NCBI RefSeq assembly: GCF_036116635.1 | Contig: NZ_CP107995.1 | Span: 8,308,001-8,372,000, forward strand | Direction: 5' to 3' | Source: Amycolatopsis sp. NBC_00345 | GTDB lineage: Bacteria > Actinomycetota > Actinomycetes > Mycobacteriales > Pseudonocardiaceae | Length of the DNA stretch: 64,000 bases | Shown: in pieces, positions 33,162 through 41,736 of the stretch | How the letters are laid out: every line of letters begins with the position of its first letter | Numbering within the stretch: the stretch's first letter is position 1 | Notes under the pieces: model-generated | What the model was told of the DNA's origin: nothing | Databases searched by the model: none | Seen by the model: the letters and a program-made list of their open reading frames with translations, nothing else | Position numbers and translations under genes: made by a program

Positions 33162-33167
33162 TAGCGT
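33162..33167 (+). promoter_or_regulatory. -10 box of leaderless dehalogenase gene
   Basis: TAGCGT followed by six bases and GTG 33174; no Shine-Dalgarno. Confidence 0.45.
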
Positions 33168-33173
33168 GGACAC

Positions 33174-34079
33174 GTGCGACTGCTCAGGACACCGGAAGAC
33201 CGGTTCACGGACCTGCCCGAGTTCCCCTACGAGCCGCAGTACACGGAGCTGGCCGACCCGCACGGCGGGCTGATCAGAGTGGGCCACGTCGAGGCGGGGC
33301 CGGCCGACGGTCCGCCGGTGCTCCTCCTGCACGGCGAGCCGAGCTGGTCGTACCTGTACCGGAAGATGCTGCCGGTGCTGGCCGACGCCGGGCTGCGCGC
33401 GATCGCGCCGGACCTGGTCGGCTTCGGCCGGTCCGACAAGCCCGGTGACATCGTTGACCACAGCTACGCGCGGCACGTCGGCTGGATGCGCGCGTTCGCG
33501 TTCGAGGCCCTGGACCTGCACGACGTCACGCTCGTCGGGCAGGACTGGGGCGGGCTGATCGGCCTGCGGCTGCTGGCCGAGCACCCGGACCGGTTCGCCG
33601 GGTTCGTCGCCGCCAACACCGGCCTGCCCACGGGCGACACGGACATGCCCGAGGTGTGGCACTCGTTCCGGCTGGCCGTGGAGAACGCGCAGGTCTTCGA
33701 CACCGGCCGGTTCATCCAGTCCGGCTCCCGCACGAAGCTGACGGACGAGGTGAAGGCCGCCTACGACGCGCCGTTCCCGAACGAGATGTACAAGGCCGGC
33801 CCGCGCGCGATGCCCGGGCTGGTGCCGACCCGTCCGGACGACCCGGCGTCGGAGGCCAACCGCGCGGCTTGGCAGAAGCTGACCGAGCTGGATGTGCCGT
33901 TCCTGTGCGCGTTTTCGGACTCGGATCCGATCACCGGTGCGATGGCGCCGATTCTGCAGCGCGCCATGCCGGGGGCGGCGGGGCTGTCGCATCCGACGAT
34001 CGTTGGGGCTGGGCACTTTTTGCAGGAGGACGCGGGCGAGGAGCTGGCGGAGCACGTGGCTCGGTTCGTGCGGCGGTGA
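33174..34079 (+). CDS. Haloalkane dehalogenase (HLD-I type)
   Basis: 301-residue alpha/beta hydrolase predicted to hydrolyse carbon-halogen bonds. Nucleophile Asp124 and halide-binding Trp125 lie in LVGQDWGG, the same positions as in DhlA. HGEPSW (53-58) forms the oxyanion region, His281 in GAGHFLQED is the base, and an acid is available in FSDSD (249-251) after strand 7, as in subfamily I. Trp162 may be the second halide ligand. GTG start, leaderless promoter. Substrate range unknown. A family B palindrome follows. Confidence 0.85.
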   Translation: MRLLRTPEDRFTDLPEFPYEPQYTELADPHGGLIRVGHVEAGPADGPPVLLLHGEPSWSYLYRKMLPVLADAGLRAIAPDLVGFGRSDKPGDIVDHSYARHVGWMRAFAFEALDLHDVTLVGQDWGGLIGLRLLAEHPDRFAGFVAANTGLPTGDTDMPEVWHSFRLAVENAQVFDTGRFIQSGSRTKLTDEVKAAYDAPFPNEMYKAGPRAMPGLVPTRPDDPASEANRAAWQKLTELDVPFLCAFSDSDPITGAMAPILQRAMPGAAGLSHPTIVGAGHFLQEDAGEELAEHVARFVRR

Positions 34080-34148
34080 GCTGAGCAGCCCCCGTTTTCC
34101 ACGCTACCGGGGTGGGGTGACAGTTCTCGGTGGTCGGCGCTGGTGAAT

Positions 34149-34201
34149 GCCGTTAAGGCCTCCTTACCCGCGTCGGACGCGGGTAAGGAGGCCTTAACGG
34201 C
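34149..34201. repeat. Family B palindrome, perfect 26-bp arms
   Basis: Arms 34149-34174 and 34176-34201 around a single base, with core GCCGTTAAGGCCTCCTTACC. It lies between convergent genes (dehalogenase and aminotransferase) and could stop transcription from both sides. Sequence unrelated to families A and C. Confidence 0.85.
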
Positions 34202-34209
34202 AACTCGGG

Positions 34210-35502
34210 TCAGGCCAGGGCGGCGTGGGTGGCGGCCAGCGAGTCGACCAGGATGTCGAGGCCTTCCTGGGCCTCGGCTTCGGTGAGGGTCATCGGCGGG
34301 CCGAGGCGCAGGACGTTGCCGTGCAGGCCGCCCTTGCCGATGAGCAGGCCGCGCTGGCGGGTTTCCTCCAGCATTCGCGACGCCGCGCGCACGCTCGGCG
34401 TGGTGGTGCCCGGCTCGACCAGTTCGACGCCGATCATCAGGCCCTTGCCGCGGACGTCGCCGACGATGGGGTTCGCCGTCGCGCGCAGGCCGGACAGCAG
34501 CTGGTCGCCGCGGGCGGCGCAGTTGGCCTGCAGGTCGTGGTCGCTGATGTAGTCCAGCACGGCGGTCGCGCCCGCCATCGAGACCGGGTTGCCGCCGAAC
34601 GTCGAGAACGACTGGGCCTGGAAGCAGTCCATCACGTCGCCGCGCGCCACCACGCCGCCGATCGCGAGCCCGTTGCCGAGGCCCTTGGCGAACGTCATCA
34701 TGTCCGGCACCACGTCGTGCGCCTGGATGCCCCAGAAGTGCTCGCCGGTGCGGCCCCAGCCGGTCTGGACCTCGTCCGAGATGAAGAGGATGCCGTACGA
34801 GTCCAGCACCTCCTTCATGGCCTTGAACAGCCCGTCCGGCGGCAGGCTGAACCCGCCGACGCCCTGGATCGGCTCGGCGATCAGGCACGCGACGTCGCCG
34901 GCCGTGGCGATCTGCAGCACATCAACGAGATCGGCCACGCACGCGTCGATGTAGGCGGAGTCGGAGAGGTCCTTGAACGGGCTGCGGTAGCGGTAGCCGC
35001 CGTGCACGTAGTTCACCTTCACCGGGCTCAGCGCCGACGCCGACCAGCCGCGGTTGCCGGTGATCGCGACGGTGCCGAACGAGCGGCCGTGGTAGGAGTT
35101 GCGCATCGCCAGCACCTGGTTGCTGCGGCGGAACTGCGTGGCGAGCATCAGCGCGGTGTCGTTGGCCTCGCTGCCGGAGCTGGTGAAGAACACCTTGGCG
35201 TCGGGGATGCCCGAGAGCTTCGCGATCCGCTCGGCCAGCTCCACCTGCGAGCGGATCAGGTACAGCGTGGACGTGTGCAGCACGCCGGTGTCGAGCTGCT
35301 TGCGCACGGCGTCGCCGATCTCCGCGACGTCGTAGCCCATCGAGTTGGTCAGGACGCCGGCGAAGAAGTCGAGGTAGGTGCGGCCGTTCGAATCGGTCAT
35401 CCGGCGGTCCTGCGCGTGCACGATCTCGAGCGGCTCTTCGTAGAGCAGCGACATCCACGACGGCAGTACCGCCTGGTGGCGCGCGAGCAGGTCGTCGGTC
35501 AT
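34210..35502 (-). CDS. Class III PLP aminotransferase (AGXT2-like)
   Basis: 430 residues. PLP lysine in TFAKGLGNG, the Asp in LFISDEVQTG, and SSGSEANDTALMLA plus YHGRSFGT are typical of class III aminotransferases. The start LLYEEPLEIVHAQDRRMTDSN resembles the alanine-glyoxylate/beta-alanine-pyruvate (AGXT2) branch rather than acetylornithine transaminase. Neighbours give no pathway clue: no hydantoinase or dihydropyrimidinase nearby. ATG 35502 with GAGAGAAC upstream. Divergent from serS. Confidence 0.85.
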   Translation of the reverse strand: MTDDLLARHQAVLPSWMSLLYEEPLEIVHAQDRRMTDSNGRTYLDFFAGVLTNSMGYDVAEIGDAVRKQLDTGVLHTSTLYLIRSQVELAERIAKLSGIPDAKVFFTSSGSEANDTALMLATQFRRSNQVLAMRNSYHGRSFGTVAITGNRGWSASALSPVKVNYVHGGYRYRSPFKDLSDSAYIDACVADLVDVLQIATAGDVACLIAEPIQGVGGFSLPPDGLFKAMKEVLDSYGILFISDEVQTGWGRTGEHFWGIQAHDVVPDMMTFAKGLGNGLAIGGVVARGDVMDCFQAQSFSTFGGNPVSMAGATAVLDYISDHDLQANCAARGDQLLSGLRATANPIVGDVRGKGLMIGVELVEPGTTTPSVRAASRMLEETRQRGLLIGKGGLHGNVLRLGPPMTLTEAEAQEGLDILVDSLAATHAALA

Positions 35503-35644
35503 GTCGTTCTCTCCGTCCGTTGCGGCCTCTGGCGAGTATGCGGAGCCGGGGAAACGGGCGACAACGATCAGACTGTCGGCTTGTGCGGAGGCGCCCGCAC
35601 AGTGTGTACGGGAAACTGCGTCGAAGGGGCAGCTGGCCTGCGAC

Positions 35645-35650
35645 TACCCT
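35645..35650 (+). promoter_or_regulatory. -10 box of leaderless serS
   Basis: TACCCT followed by seven bases and GTG 35658. The ATG at 35652 is only one base from the box and is less likely the start. Confidence 0.5.
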
Positions 35651-35657
35651 CATGCCC

Positions 35658-36929
35658 GTGATTGATCCCAGGACTCTGCGTGAAGACCCGGAAGGCGTGC
35701 GCGCGTCGCAGCGTGCCCGTGGCGAGGACGAAGGGGTGGTCGACAAGCTGCTCGGCTTCGACTCCCGGCGCCGCTCCGCGATCGCGAACGCCGACAAGCT
35801 GCGGGCCGAGCAGAAGTCCGTGAGCAAGCTCGTGCCGAAGGCGCCGCCGGAAGAGAAGGCCGAGCTGCTCACGCGCGCGAAGGACCTATCGGCCCAGGTG
35901 AAGGCCGCCGAGGTCGAGCAGAACGAGGCGTCGGAGGAGTTCGACCAGCTCTTCCGGACGGTGCCGAACCTGGTGCACCCGGAGGCGCCGATCGGCGGCG
36001 AGGACGACTTCACCGTGCTGAAGACCGTCGGCGAGCCGAGGAAGTTCGACTTCACCCCGCTGGACCACCTCGAGTTGATGGAGGGCCTCGGCGCCGTCGA
36101 CATGGAGCGCGGCGCGAAGGTGTCGGGCTCGCGGTTCTACTTCCTCTCGGGCGTCGGCGCGCAGCTGCAGCTCGGGCTGCTGAACATGGCCATCGCGCAG
36201 GCGCTGGAAAACGGCTTCACGCCGATGATCACGCCCTCGCTGGTGCGCCCGGAGATCATGGCCGGCACCGGTTTCCTGGGCGCGCACGCGTCGGAGGTCT
36301 ACCGCCTGCGCGACGACGACCTGTACCTCGTCGGCACCTCGGAGGTCCCGCTCGCGGGCTTCCACGCCGACGAGATCCTCGACCTCGGCGACGGCGCGCG
36401 CCGCTACGCCGGCTGGTCGTCCTGCTACCGGCGCGAGGCCGGCTCGTACGGCAAGGACACCCGCGGCATCATCCGCGTGCACCAGTTCGACAAGGTGGAG
36501 ATGTTCGTCTACACCAAGCCGGAGGACGCGGAGGCCGAGCACGCCCGGCTGCTCGGCTGGGAGGAGCAGATGCTGGCCAAGATCGACGTCCCGTACCGGG
36601 TCATCGACACGGCCACCGGCGACCTCGGCACGTCCGCCCACCGCAAGTTCGACTGCGAGGCCTGGGTCCCGACGCAGGAGACCTACCGCGAGCTGACGTC
36701 GACCTCGAACTGCACCACCTTCCAGGCCCGCCGCCTCTCCGTCCGCTACCGCGGCGAGAACGGCAAGCCCCAGATCGCGGCCACGCTGAACGGCACCCTC
36801 GCGACCACCCGCTGGATCGTGGCGATCATGGAGAACCACCAGCAGCAGGACGGTTCCGTGCTGGTGCCGGAGGCGCTGCGCCCGTTCGTCGGCGGGCGTG
36901 AGGTGCTGGAGCCGGTGAAGAAGCGCTAG
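35658..36929 (+). CDS. serS: Seryl-tRNA synthetase
   Basis: 423-residue class II synthetase that charges tRNA-Ser (and tRNA-Sec where present). N-terminal helical tRNA-binding arm, then motif 2 YAGWSSCYRREAGSYGKDT and motif 3 NGTLATTRWIVAIMENHQ. GTG 35658 gives the start MIDPRTLREDPEGVRASQ, which aligns with the mycobacterial enzyme; ATG 35652 would add two residues. Leaderless promoter. A hairpin terminator follows. Confidence 0.95.
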   Translation: MIDPRTLREDPEGVRASQRARGEDEGVVDKLLGFDSRRRSAIANADKLRAEQKSVSKLVPKAPPEEKAELLTRAKDLSAQVKAAEVEQNEASEEFDQLFRTVPNLVHPEAPIGGEDDFTVLKTVGEPRKFDFTPLDHLELMEGLGAVDMERGAKVSGSRFYFLSGVGAQLQLGLLNMAIAQALENGFTPMITPSLVRPEIMAGTGFLGAHASEVYRLRDDDLYLVGTSEVPLAGFHADEILDLGDGARRYAGWSSCYRREAGSYGKDTRGIIRVHQFDKVEMFVYTKPEDAEAEHARLLGWEEQMLAKIDVPYRVIDTATGDLGTSAHRKFDCEAWVPTQETYRELTSTSNCTTFQARRLSVRYRGENGKPQIAATLNGTLATTRWIVAIMENHQQQDGSVLVPEALRPFVGGREVLEPVKKR

Positions 36930-36962
36930 CTCGTTGGACTTGAGCTTCGGCTTCGGCCGGGG

Positions 36963-37021
36963 GAAGGGGCCTGCTCGGCTTTGTGCGCACGGAGCGCGCT
37001 TTGGCCTGAGCGGGCCCCTTC
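36963..37021 (+). terminator. Hairpin after serS
   Basis: GAAGGGGCC-T-GCTCGGC (36963-36979) pairs with GCC-TGAGC-GGGCCCCTTC (37004-37021) with few mismatches, followed by TTCAGTTTT. It begins 33 bp after the serS stop. Confidence 0.55.
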
Positions 37022-37049
37022 TTCAGTTTTGCCCGGCAGACGGCCCGAG

Positions 37050-37183
37050 TGCTCGAGCTGGAGTGACGAGTCGAGCAGGAAGACCCGATAGCGAACTCCC
37101 TCGCGCGACATCACGCCGAGAGTGTCGGCGACTACGAGATCGATGTCCGACCACTGGTCCTCGACTACACCGGTATTGCTATT
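37050..37183 (-). pseudogene. Remnant of a nucleotidyltransferase-like gene
   Basis: On the minus strand an open frame reads VVEDQWSDIDLVVADTL then GVRYRVFLLDSSLQLEHS. The WSDIDLVV core (the DxD site of nucleotidyltransferases) and RVFLLDSSLQ (seen in kanamycin/aminoglycoside-adenylyltransferase-like proteins) suggest a decayed member of that family. It has no intact N-terminus (the frame runs into the S33 peptidase 3' end) and loses similarity near the serS hairpin. Recognised by eye only. Confidence 0.4.
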
Positions 37184-38669
37184 TGGGCTGAGCCGCGCAG
37201 AACTGGTCGTGGGCCGGCAGTTGCCCGTTGACGAGATAGCCGGTCACCGCGTCGCTCGCGCAGGTGTTGTCCGGCCCGACCAGGTAGACGCCGTGGCCGC
37301 CGGCGTCGACGGTGACCATGCGGGCCCGGTTGCCGAAGGCCGCGCGGGTCTTCAGGGCCCCGGCCAGTGGCGTGGCCGGATCGCGCAGGTTCTGCATCAT
37401 CAGGACGTTCGACGGGCCGTGGCCGGTGATCCGCACCTTCGGCTCGACCGGCTTCGACGGCCAGTAGGCGCACGGCCCGACGTTGGACCCGACCGCGCCG
37501 AACATCGGGTAGAGCGCTCGGTCGACGGCGACGTTGAGCTGGTATTCGGGCAGTGACGTCGGCCAGCTCGAGTCACCACAGGTCACGTAGAAGTTGCTGG
37601 AAATGGTGTTGTCGTTGCCCACGGCCGGCGCGGCCGGCGCGTCACTCGGCTGCTCCGGCGCCGGAGGCTGCGTCGGATCAACTCCCACCAGGAAGTTCAC
37701 CATGCGGCCGAAGGCCTTGTTGTTGTACAGCAGGCTGAAGCTGACCAGGCGGAAGGCCGCCCCGTCCAGTCCGGGCACCGGATGGCGGTCGTACAGGTCC
37801 GCCAGCTGGTTGAACTTCGCGGTCACCTGAGCCGGCGTGGAGCCGAGCTGGTGGCCGGGCTGCGCGGCGGCGTACTCGGCGAAGTCCGGGAACCGCTGCT
37901 GGAAACCGGGGCCCCACAGCCGCATGGCGTCGTAGTCCATGCCGCCCGGGCCGAGGCTGCTGTCGAGGATGATCCGGTCGCTGCGCTGGGGGAACAGCGT
38001 GGTGTACACCGCGCCCAGGTAGGTGCCGTAGGAGTAGCCGTCGTAGGAGATCTTCGGCTCGCCCAGCGCTTCGCGGATCTGGTCCAGGTCGCGCGCGGTG
38101 TTCGCCGTTGTCACGTACGGGAGCATCCAGGCCGAGGATGAGGTCGCGCACTGCTGGGCGATGGCCTTGGCGTCCCCGGACTGCTTGACGACGTCCGCCG
38201 CGTCGCGTGCGTACGGCGGGATGTTTCCTCTTACCTGCTGCGCCTGGGTCAGGTCGCAGGTCACCGGCGTGCTGTGGCCGACACCGCGCGGGTCGAACCC
38301 GATGATGTCGTAGGAGTCGAGCACGCTCTGCGGCAGTTTCGCGCCCCCGGTCGGGCCGTCGCGCAGGTCGGCCGGCCACTCCAGCCCGGTTTCGCCCGGC
38401 CCGCCCTGGTTGACCAGCAGCACGCCGTGGCGTTTCGCCGGGGTTTTGCTCGCCAGGAGGGAGATCGCGACGTCGATCTGCTGCCCGTCCGGATGGCGGT
38501 AGTCGAGCGGAACCTCGATGGTCGAGCACATCAAGCCGGGTTTGGTGACGTCGGCGGGGCACGCGCCCCACCGCACCGGCGCCGGGTCCGGCGTGGCGGC
38601 GCTCGCCACACCCGCCGTCGCCGAGACCACCGCCATGGCGGCCAGGGTCATGGACAGAACTGTTCGCAA
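37179..38669 (-). CDS. Secreted S33 alpha/beta hydrolase (tripeptidyl aminopeptidase-like)
   Basis: 496 residues. TTG 38669 is preferred: GAGGAG lies nine bases upstream and a signal peptide follows directly (LSMTLAAMAVVSATAGVASA, cleavage after ASA). The domain has the oxyanion motif VNQGGPGETG, DPRGVGHSTP, nucleophile Ser in DGYSYGTYLG and catalytic His in DAGGHGVYL; the C-terminal TAP-like domain is present. Such enzymes release N-terminal tripeptides outside the cell. Single gene. An ATG at 38750 in the same frame would lack both a ribosome site and an N-terminal signal. Confidence 0.85.
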   Translation of the reverse strand: MRTVLSMTLAAMAVVSATAGVASAATPDPAPVRWGACPADVTKPGLMCSTIEVPLDYRHPDGQQIDVAISLLASKTPAKRHGVLLVNQGGPGETGLEWPADLRDGPTGGAKLPQSVLDSYDIIGFDPRGVGHSTPVTCDLTQAQQVRGNIPPYARDAADVVKQSGDAKAIAQQCATSSSAWMLPYVTTANTARDLDQIREALGEPKISYDGYSYGTYLGAVYTTLFPQRSDRIILDSSLGPGGMDYDAMRLWGPGFQQRFPDFAEYAAAQPGHQLGSTPAQVTAKFNQLADLYDRHPVPGLDGAAFRLVSFSLLYNNKAFGRMVNFLVGVDPTQPPAPEQPSDAPAAPAVGNDNTISSNFYVTCGDSSWPTSLPEYQLNVAVDRALYPMFGAVGSNVGPCAYWPSKPVEPKVRITGHGPSNVLMMQNLRDPATPLAGALKTRAAFGNRARMVTVDAGGHGVYLVGPDNTCASDAVTGYLVNGQLPAHDQFCAAQPK

Positions 38670-38817
38670 AGGAATCTTCTCCTCGAATCCGATCAGGCCG
38701 GATGCCTGCGTCTCACCAGACCACCGCGGAACCGGGCCGCCCCCTGCCATCTGTCACGGGGCGTGATCCACAGCGGTGGTTTCCGCTGATGAGCCGGTGC
38801 GCCGCCGTTCGGCCCAG

Positions 38818-38823
38818 TAGGGT
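38818..38823 (+). promoter_or_regulatory. -10 box of DUF3558 lipoprotein gene
   Basis: TAGGGT, 24 bp before ATG 38848, with GGGAGG seven to nine bases upstream of the start. No good -35. Confidence 0.4.
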
Positions 38824-38847
38824 GCGGGCCGAACGGGAGGAACATCG

Positions 38848-39858
38848 ATGGGGTTCAGGGGAGTCCGCGCGGGTTTGACGGTGGCGGCCGCGGCCGTGCT
38901 GCTCGCGGGGTGCACGGTGACGGTCGGGGGCACGGCCGCGCCGTTGCCGGGGCAGGGGCCGGTCAAGCGGGTCGTCGACCCGTGCACGCTGCTGGACCCG
39001 CAGCAGGTCGACGCGCTCGGCTACCAGGCGCCCGGCCACGGCGTCCCCGCGAGCGAGGCGCAGCGCGCGCCCGCGATGTGCCTGTGGCACAACAAGGACG
39101 ACGCCCCGGAATCGGTGATCCTGAACGTCGGCTGGGCGGTCGACCAGACCCTCGACAACTACCTGCAGGGCGCCGTCGTCAAGGCCCCGCCGGTCAAGCT
39201 GGGCGGGCTCGACTGGACGCGTTACGGCGCGTTCATCCCCGGCAGCTGCGACCTGTACACCACGCTCGGCGCGAAGTCGTTCGCCTTCGTGAGCGTCTCG
39301 TTCAAGGACGAGGACAAGGCCTGCGACCTGGCGAAGCTCGCGGTCCCGCAGATCGCCGCGCGGCTGCCGGGCGGGCAGCCGGCCCCGCCGATCAGCCCGG
39401 CGTCACCGTCCACATCGGCCGCGCCGAGCGGGCCGCTCGCGACGCTCGACCCGTGCACCCTGCTCAAGCCCGAGCAGGCCGCGCAGCTGAAAATGGAGAC
39501 GACGGGCCAGAAGGACACCTCCGAGACCCCCACCCCCAACGTCACCTACTGCCTCTGGAAGGACACCGACGGGGACCGCGGCCAGAAGGCGTTCGAGGTC
39601 TGGCTCGGCCCCGACGTCCCCGTGTCGAAGTGGGTCGGCATGGACGTGCCGCCCGTCGAGCAGGTCGACGCCGGCGGCCGCAAGTGGTCGGTCTTCGGCA
39701 ACTTCAACGACTCCGGCGGCGTGAACTGCGCCGCCGGGCTGGCCCTCACGGACACCACGTCGATCCAGATCGTCAGCGGTTACCTGGACGACCCCGGCAA
39801 GTCCTGCGACGCCGTCAAGGCGGGCATTCCGCTGGTCACCGCGAACCTGCCCGCCTGA
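38848..39858 (+). CDS. Lipoprotein with two DUF3558 domains
   Basis: 336 residues. Lipobox LLAGC (Cys22). Two tandem DUF3558 domains: VDPCTLLDPQQVDALG ... MCLWH and LDPCTLLKPEQAAQLK ... YCLWKD, joined by a Ser/Pro linker. The internal duplication is clear from the paired PCTLL(D/K)P and CLW motifs. DUF3558 lipoproteins are common in Pseudonocardiaceae; function unknown. ATG with Shine-Dalgarno GGGAGG. Ends 5 bp from the convergent FAD monooxygenase. Confidence 0.85.
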   Translation: MGFRGVRAGLTVAAAAVLLAGCTVTVGGTAAPLPGQGPVKRVVDPCTLLDPQQVDALGYQAPGHGVPASEAQRAPAMCLWHNKDDAPESVILNVGWAVDQTLDNYLQGAVVKAPPVKLGGLDWTRYGAFIPGSCDLYTTLGAKSFAFVSVSFKDEDKACDLAKLAVPQIAARLPGGQPAPPISPASPSTSAAPSGPLATLDPCTLLKPEQAAQLKMETTGQKDTSETPTPNVTYCLWKDTDGDRGQKAFEVWLGPDVPVSKWVGMDVPPVEQVDAGGRKWSVFGNFNDSGGVNCAAGLALTDTTSIQIVSGYLDDPGKSCDAVKAGIPLVTANLPA

Positions 39859-39862
39859 CGCG

Positions 39863-41620
39863 TCAGCCGGCGAGCGCGACGCTCCGGCGCGGCGCCGGCG
39901 GCACGTAACGCGCGGCCGGGATGTTCGGCGGCGCGGTCCGGACGGGCTGCGGAGCCGGAACCGCGGAACGAGCCGGGGCCGGGGCCGGGGCCAAAGCCGG
40001 GGCCGAAACCCGGACGGGAGCCGAAACCGGGACCCGCGCCGGAGCCGGGCGCTGGAGGTCGACATCGACCGCGACCTCCTCGCCGCCGATCTCGCGGGTG
40101 ATCCAGGGACCGGACTCCACCAGCACGGCGAGGGTCTTCGTGTCGAGCCCGTTGATCCGGGCGCGGTACCAGCCGTCGTCGGGCAGGTTCCCCATCCGGC
40201 CCGCCAGCCGGTCCTTGATCGACTTGAGCCGCGCGAACAGCGTCTCGGTGAGGGCCTGGCGGTCGTGCCCGCCGGCCAGCCCGGCGCGGACGCGGTCCTC
40301 GATGCCGCGCGGCACGCCGTTCTCGTCGGGCATCAGCATGGTGGTCCAGGCGCGCGACTTCTCGCGGTACTGCAGCTGCTGCATCAGGCCCTCGTGCGCG
40401 GCGAAGTCCGCGGCGCGGAACGAGCGGCCGGACCAGCGGGCCTTGAGGTTCGCGGCCAGCGACTGCACGCTCTTGACCCCGGTGTTGAGGCCGCGGCCGG
40501 GCCAGAAGTGCAGCGAGTTGGCGGCGTCGCCGAGCAGGAAGCCGAACGTGGTGGGCGCGAGCTGCGCGGTGAACTTCGGGTTCTGCGTCATGCCCAGCTT
40601 GAACGTTGTGATGCCCACGACGTCCGCCAGCCCGACACCGAAGAACTTGATGCCGTCGGCGATCCGCGGCCACAGGAACGAGAGCGTGTCCACCGACGGC
40701 TTGAACACGGACTTGTGCCGGTCGCAGACGAACTTGTCGCCGTCCGGGCGCATGGTGCAGCCGAACTTGCCGATGCACTCGACCGGGCCGTTCTCGCCGT
40801 AGGCCACGAGTTCGGAGGCCTCCTCGGCGGTGAGGCGCATGTTGATGAAGCCGCCGCCGAGCGAGTTGAACAGGAAGCGGTTCTGGCACACCGTCAGCGG
40901 CACGGTGAACTCGTCCGGCAGCTTCGCCTTCACGCGGATGCCGAGCACGGTCTCGTCCAGCGGCGCGCCGTTCACGGAGTAGAGGTCGCGGCTCGACGAG
41001 CCGAACGCCTCCTTGAGGTCATCGCGGGTCTTGGAGCGGGCGCCGTCGCAGATGGCGAGCACGTCGACGTCGCTCCAGGAACCGGGCTGGGCGTAGGGCT
41101 CGGGGACGAGCTCGATGCCGTAGACGTCCTGCGCCATCTCCAGCAGGCAGTCCTCGATCCAGCGGATCTTGATGTTGCGCGGGCGGCCGCGGTGCGCGGG
41201 GGAGTCGGGGCCCAGCGGCCACATCTCGGAGAAGTTGCCGGCGGTGAACAGGCGCTGCCGCATCAGCTGCGGCAGCTGGCCCCACACGTTGCTCTGCAGC
41301 GTGACGACCTGCTCGCGGCGGTTGTTGCCCTCTTCCTGGCCGCGCCAGACGACGCGGTTGCCGCGCCGGGTCCAGCGCCGGTCGAAGACGCGGATCTTGG
41401 CCTGCTCGCCCATCAGCGAGCGCAGCGTGCACGCGAAGATCAGCCCGACCGGCCCGCCGCCGGCGACGTCGACCCGCAGCGGCTTCGTCGCGCCGGCCCG
41501 CTGGACCAGCTTCACCACACGGCCCATGTCCTGTCCGGGCAACGACTTCACCGACTGCCGGTTCTGCTGCGGCAGAACAAGCTTCATCGTCGCGTCGAAG
41601 TGTGAGCCGTTGTGGTTCAT
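39863..41620 (-). CDS. FAD-dependent monooxygenase-like protein with Pro/Ala tail
   Basis: 585 residues. Rossmann FAD motif VDVAGGGPVGLIFACTL (about 50) and the second FAD motif GDAANSLHFWPGRGLNTG place it in the PHBH-type flavoprotein family. Upstream of the GxGxxG is a non-typical 45-residue N-terminus, and the last 80 residues are Pro/Ala/Val-rich and probably disordered. ATG 41620 has GGGAGG eight bases upstream; the frame stays open to 42532 but that overlaps lhgO. TTCCCGGAA upstream matches the palindromes at 10068/10088. Substrate unknown. Possibly co-transcribed with lhgO. Confidence 0.75.
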   Translation of the reverse strand: MNHNGSHFDATMKLVLPQQNRQSVKSLPGQDMGRVVKLVQRAGATKPLRVDVAGGGPVGLIFACTLRSLMGEQAKIRVFDRRWTRRGNRVVWRGQEEGNNRREQVVTLQSNVWGQLPQLMRQRLFTAGNFSEMWPLGPDSPAHRGRPRNIKIRWIEDCLLEMAQDVYGIELVPEPYAQPGSWSDVDVLAICDGARSKTRDDLKEAFGSSSRDLYSVNGAPLDETVLGIRVKAKLPDEFTVPLTVCQNRFLFNSLGGGFINMRLTAEEASELVAYGENGPVECIGKFGCTMRPDGDKFVCDRHKSVFKPSVDTLSFLWPRIADGIKFFGVGLADVVGITTFKLGMTQNPKFTAQLAPTTFGFLLGDAANSLHFWPGRGLNTGVKSVQSLAANLKARWSGRSFRAADFAAHEGLMQQLQYREKSRAWTTMLMPDENGVPRGIEDRVRAGLAGGHDRQALTETLFARLKSIKDRLAGRMGNLPDDGWYRARINGLDTKTLAVLVESGPWITREIGGEEVAVDVDLQRPAPARVPVSAPVRVSAPALAPAPAPARSAVPAPQPVRTAPPNIPAARYVPPAPRRSVALAG

Positions 41621-41691
41621 GTCCCCGGACCTCCCGTGTGCTTCCTCGCCTCGGCCATCACACGGGGCCGGGTGCGCGGGCGGTTCACCGT

Positions 41692-41700
41692 TTCCCGGAA
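41692..41700. promoter_or_regulatory. TTCCCGGAA palindrome upstream of monooxygenase
   Basis: Same 9-bp palindrome (reverse orientation) as the pair at 10068-10096; 72 bp upstream of ATG 41620. Confidence 0.3.
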
Positions 41701-41736
41701 AAAACTTGGAAAGATCTTTTTGCGCAGGTAGCAGGC

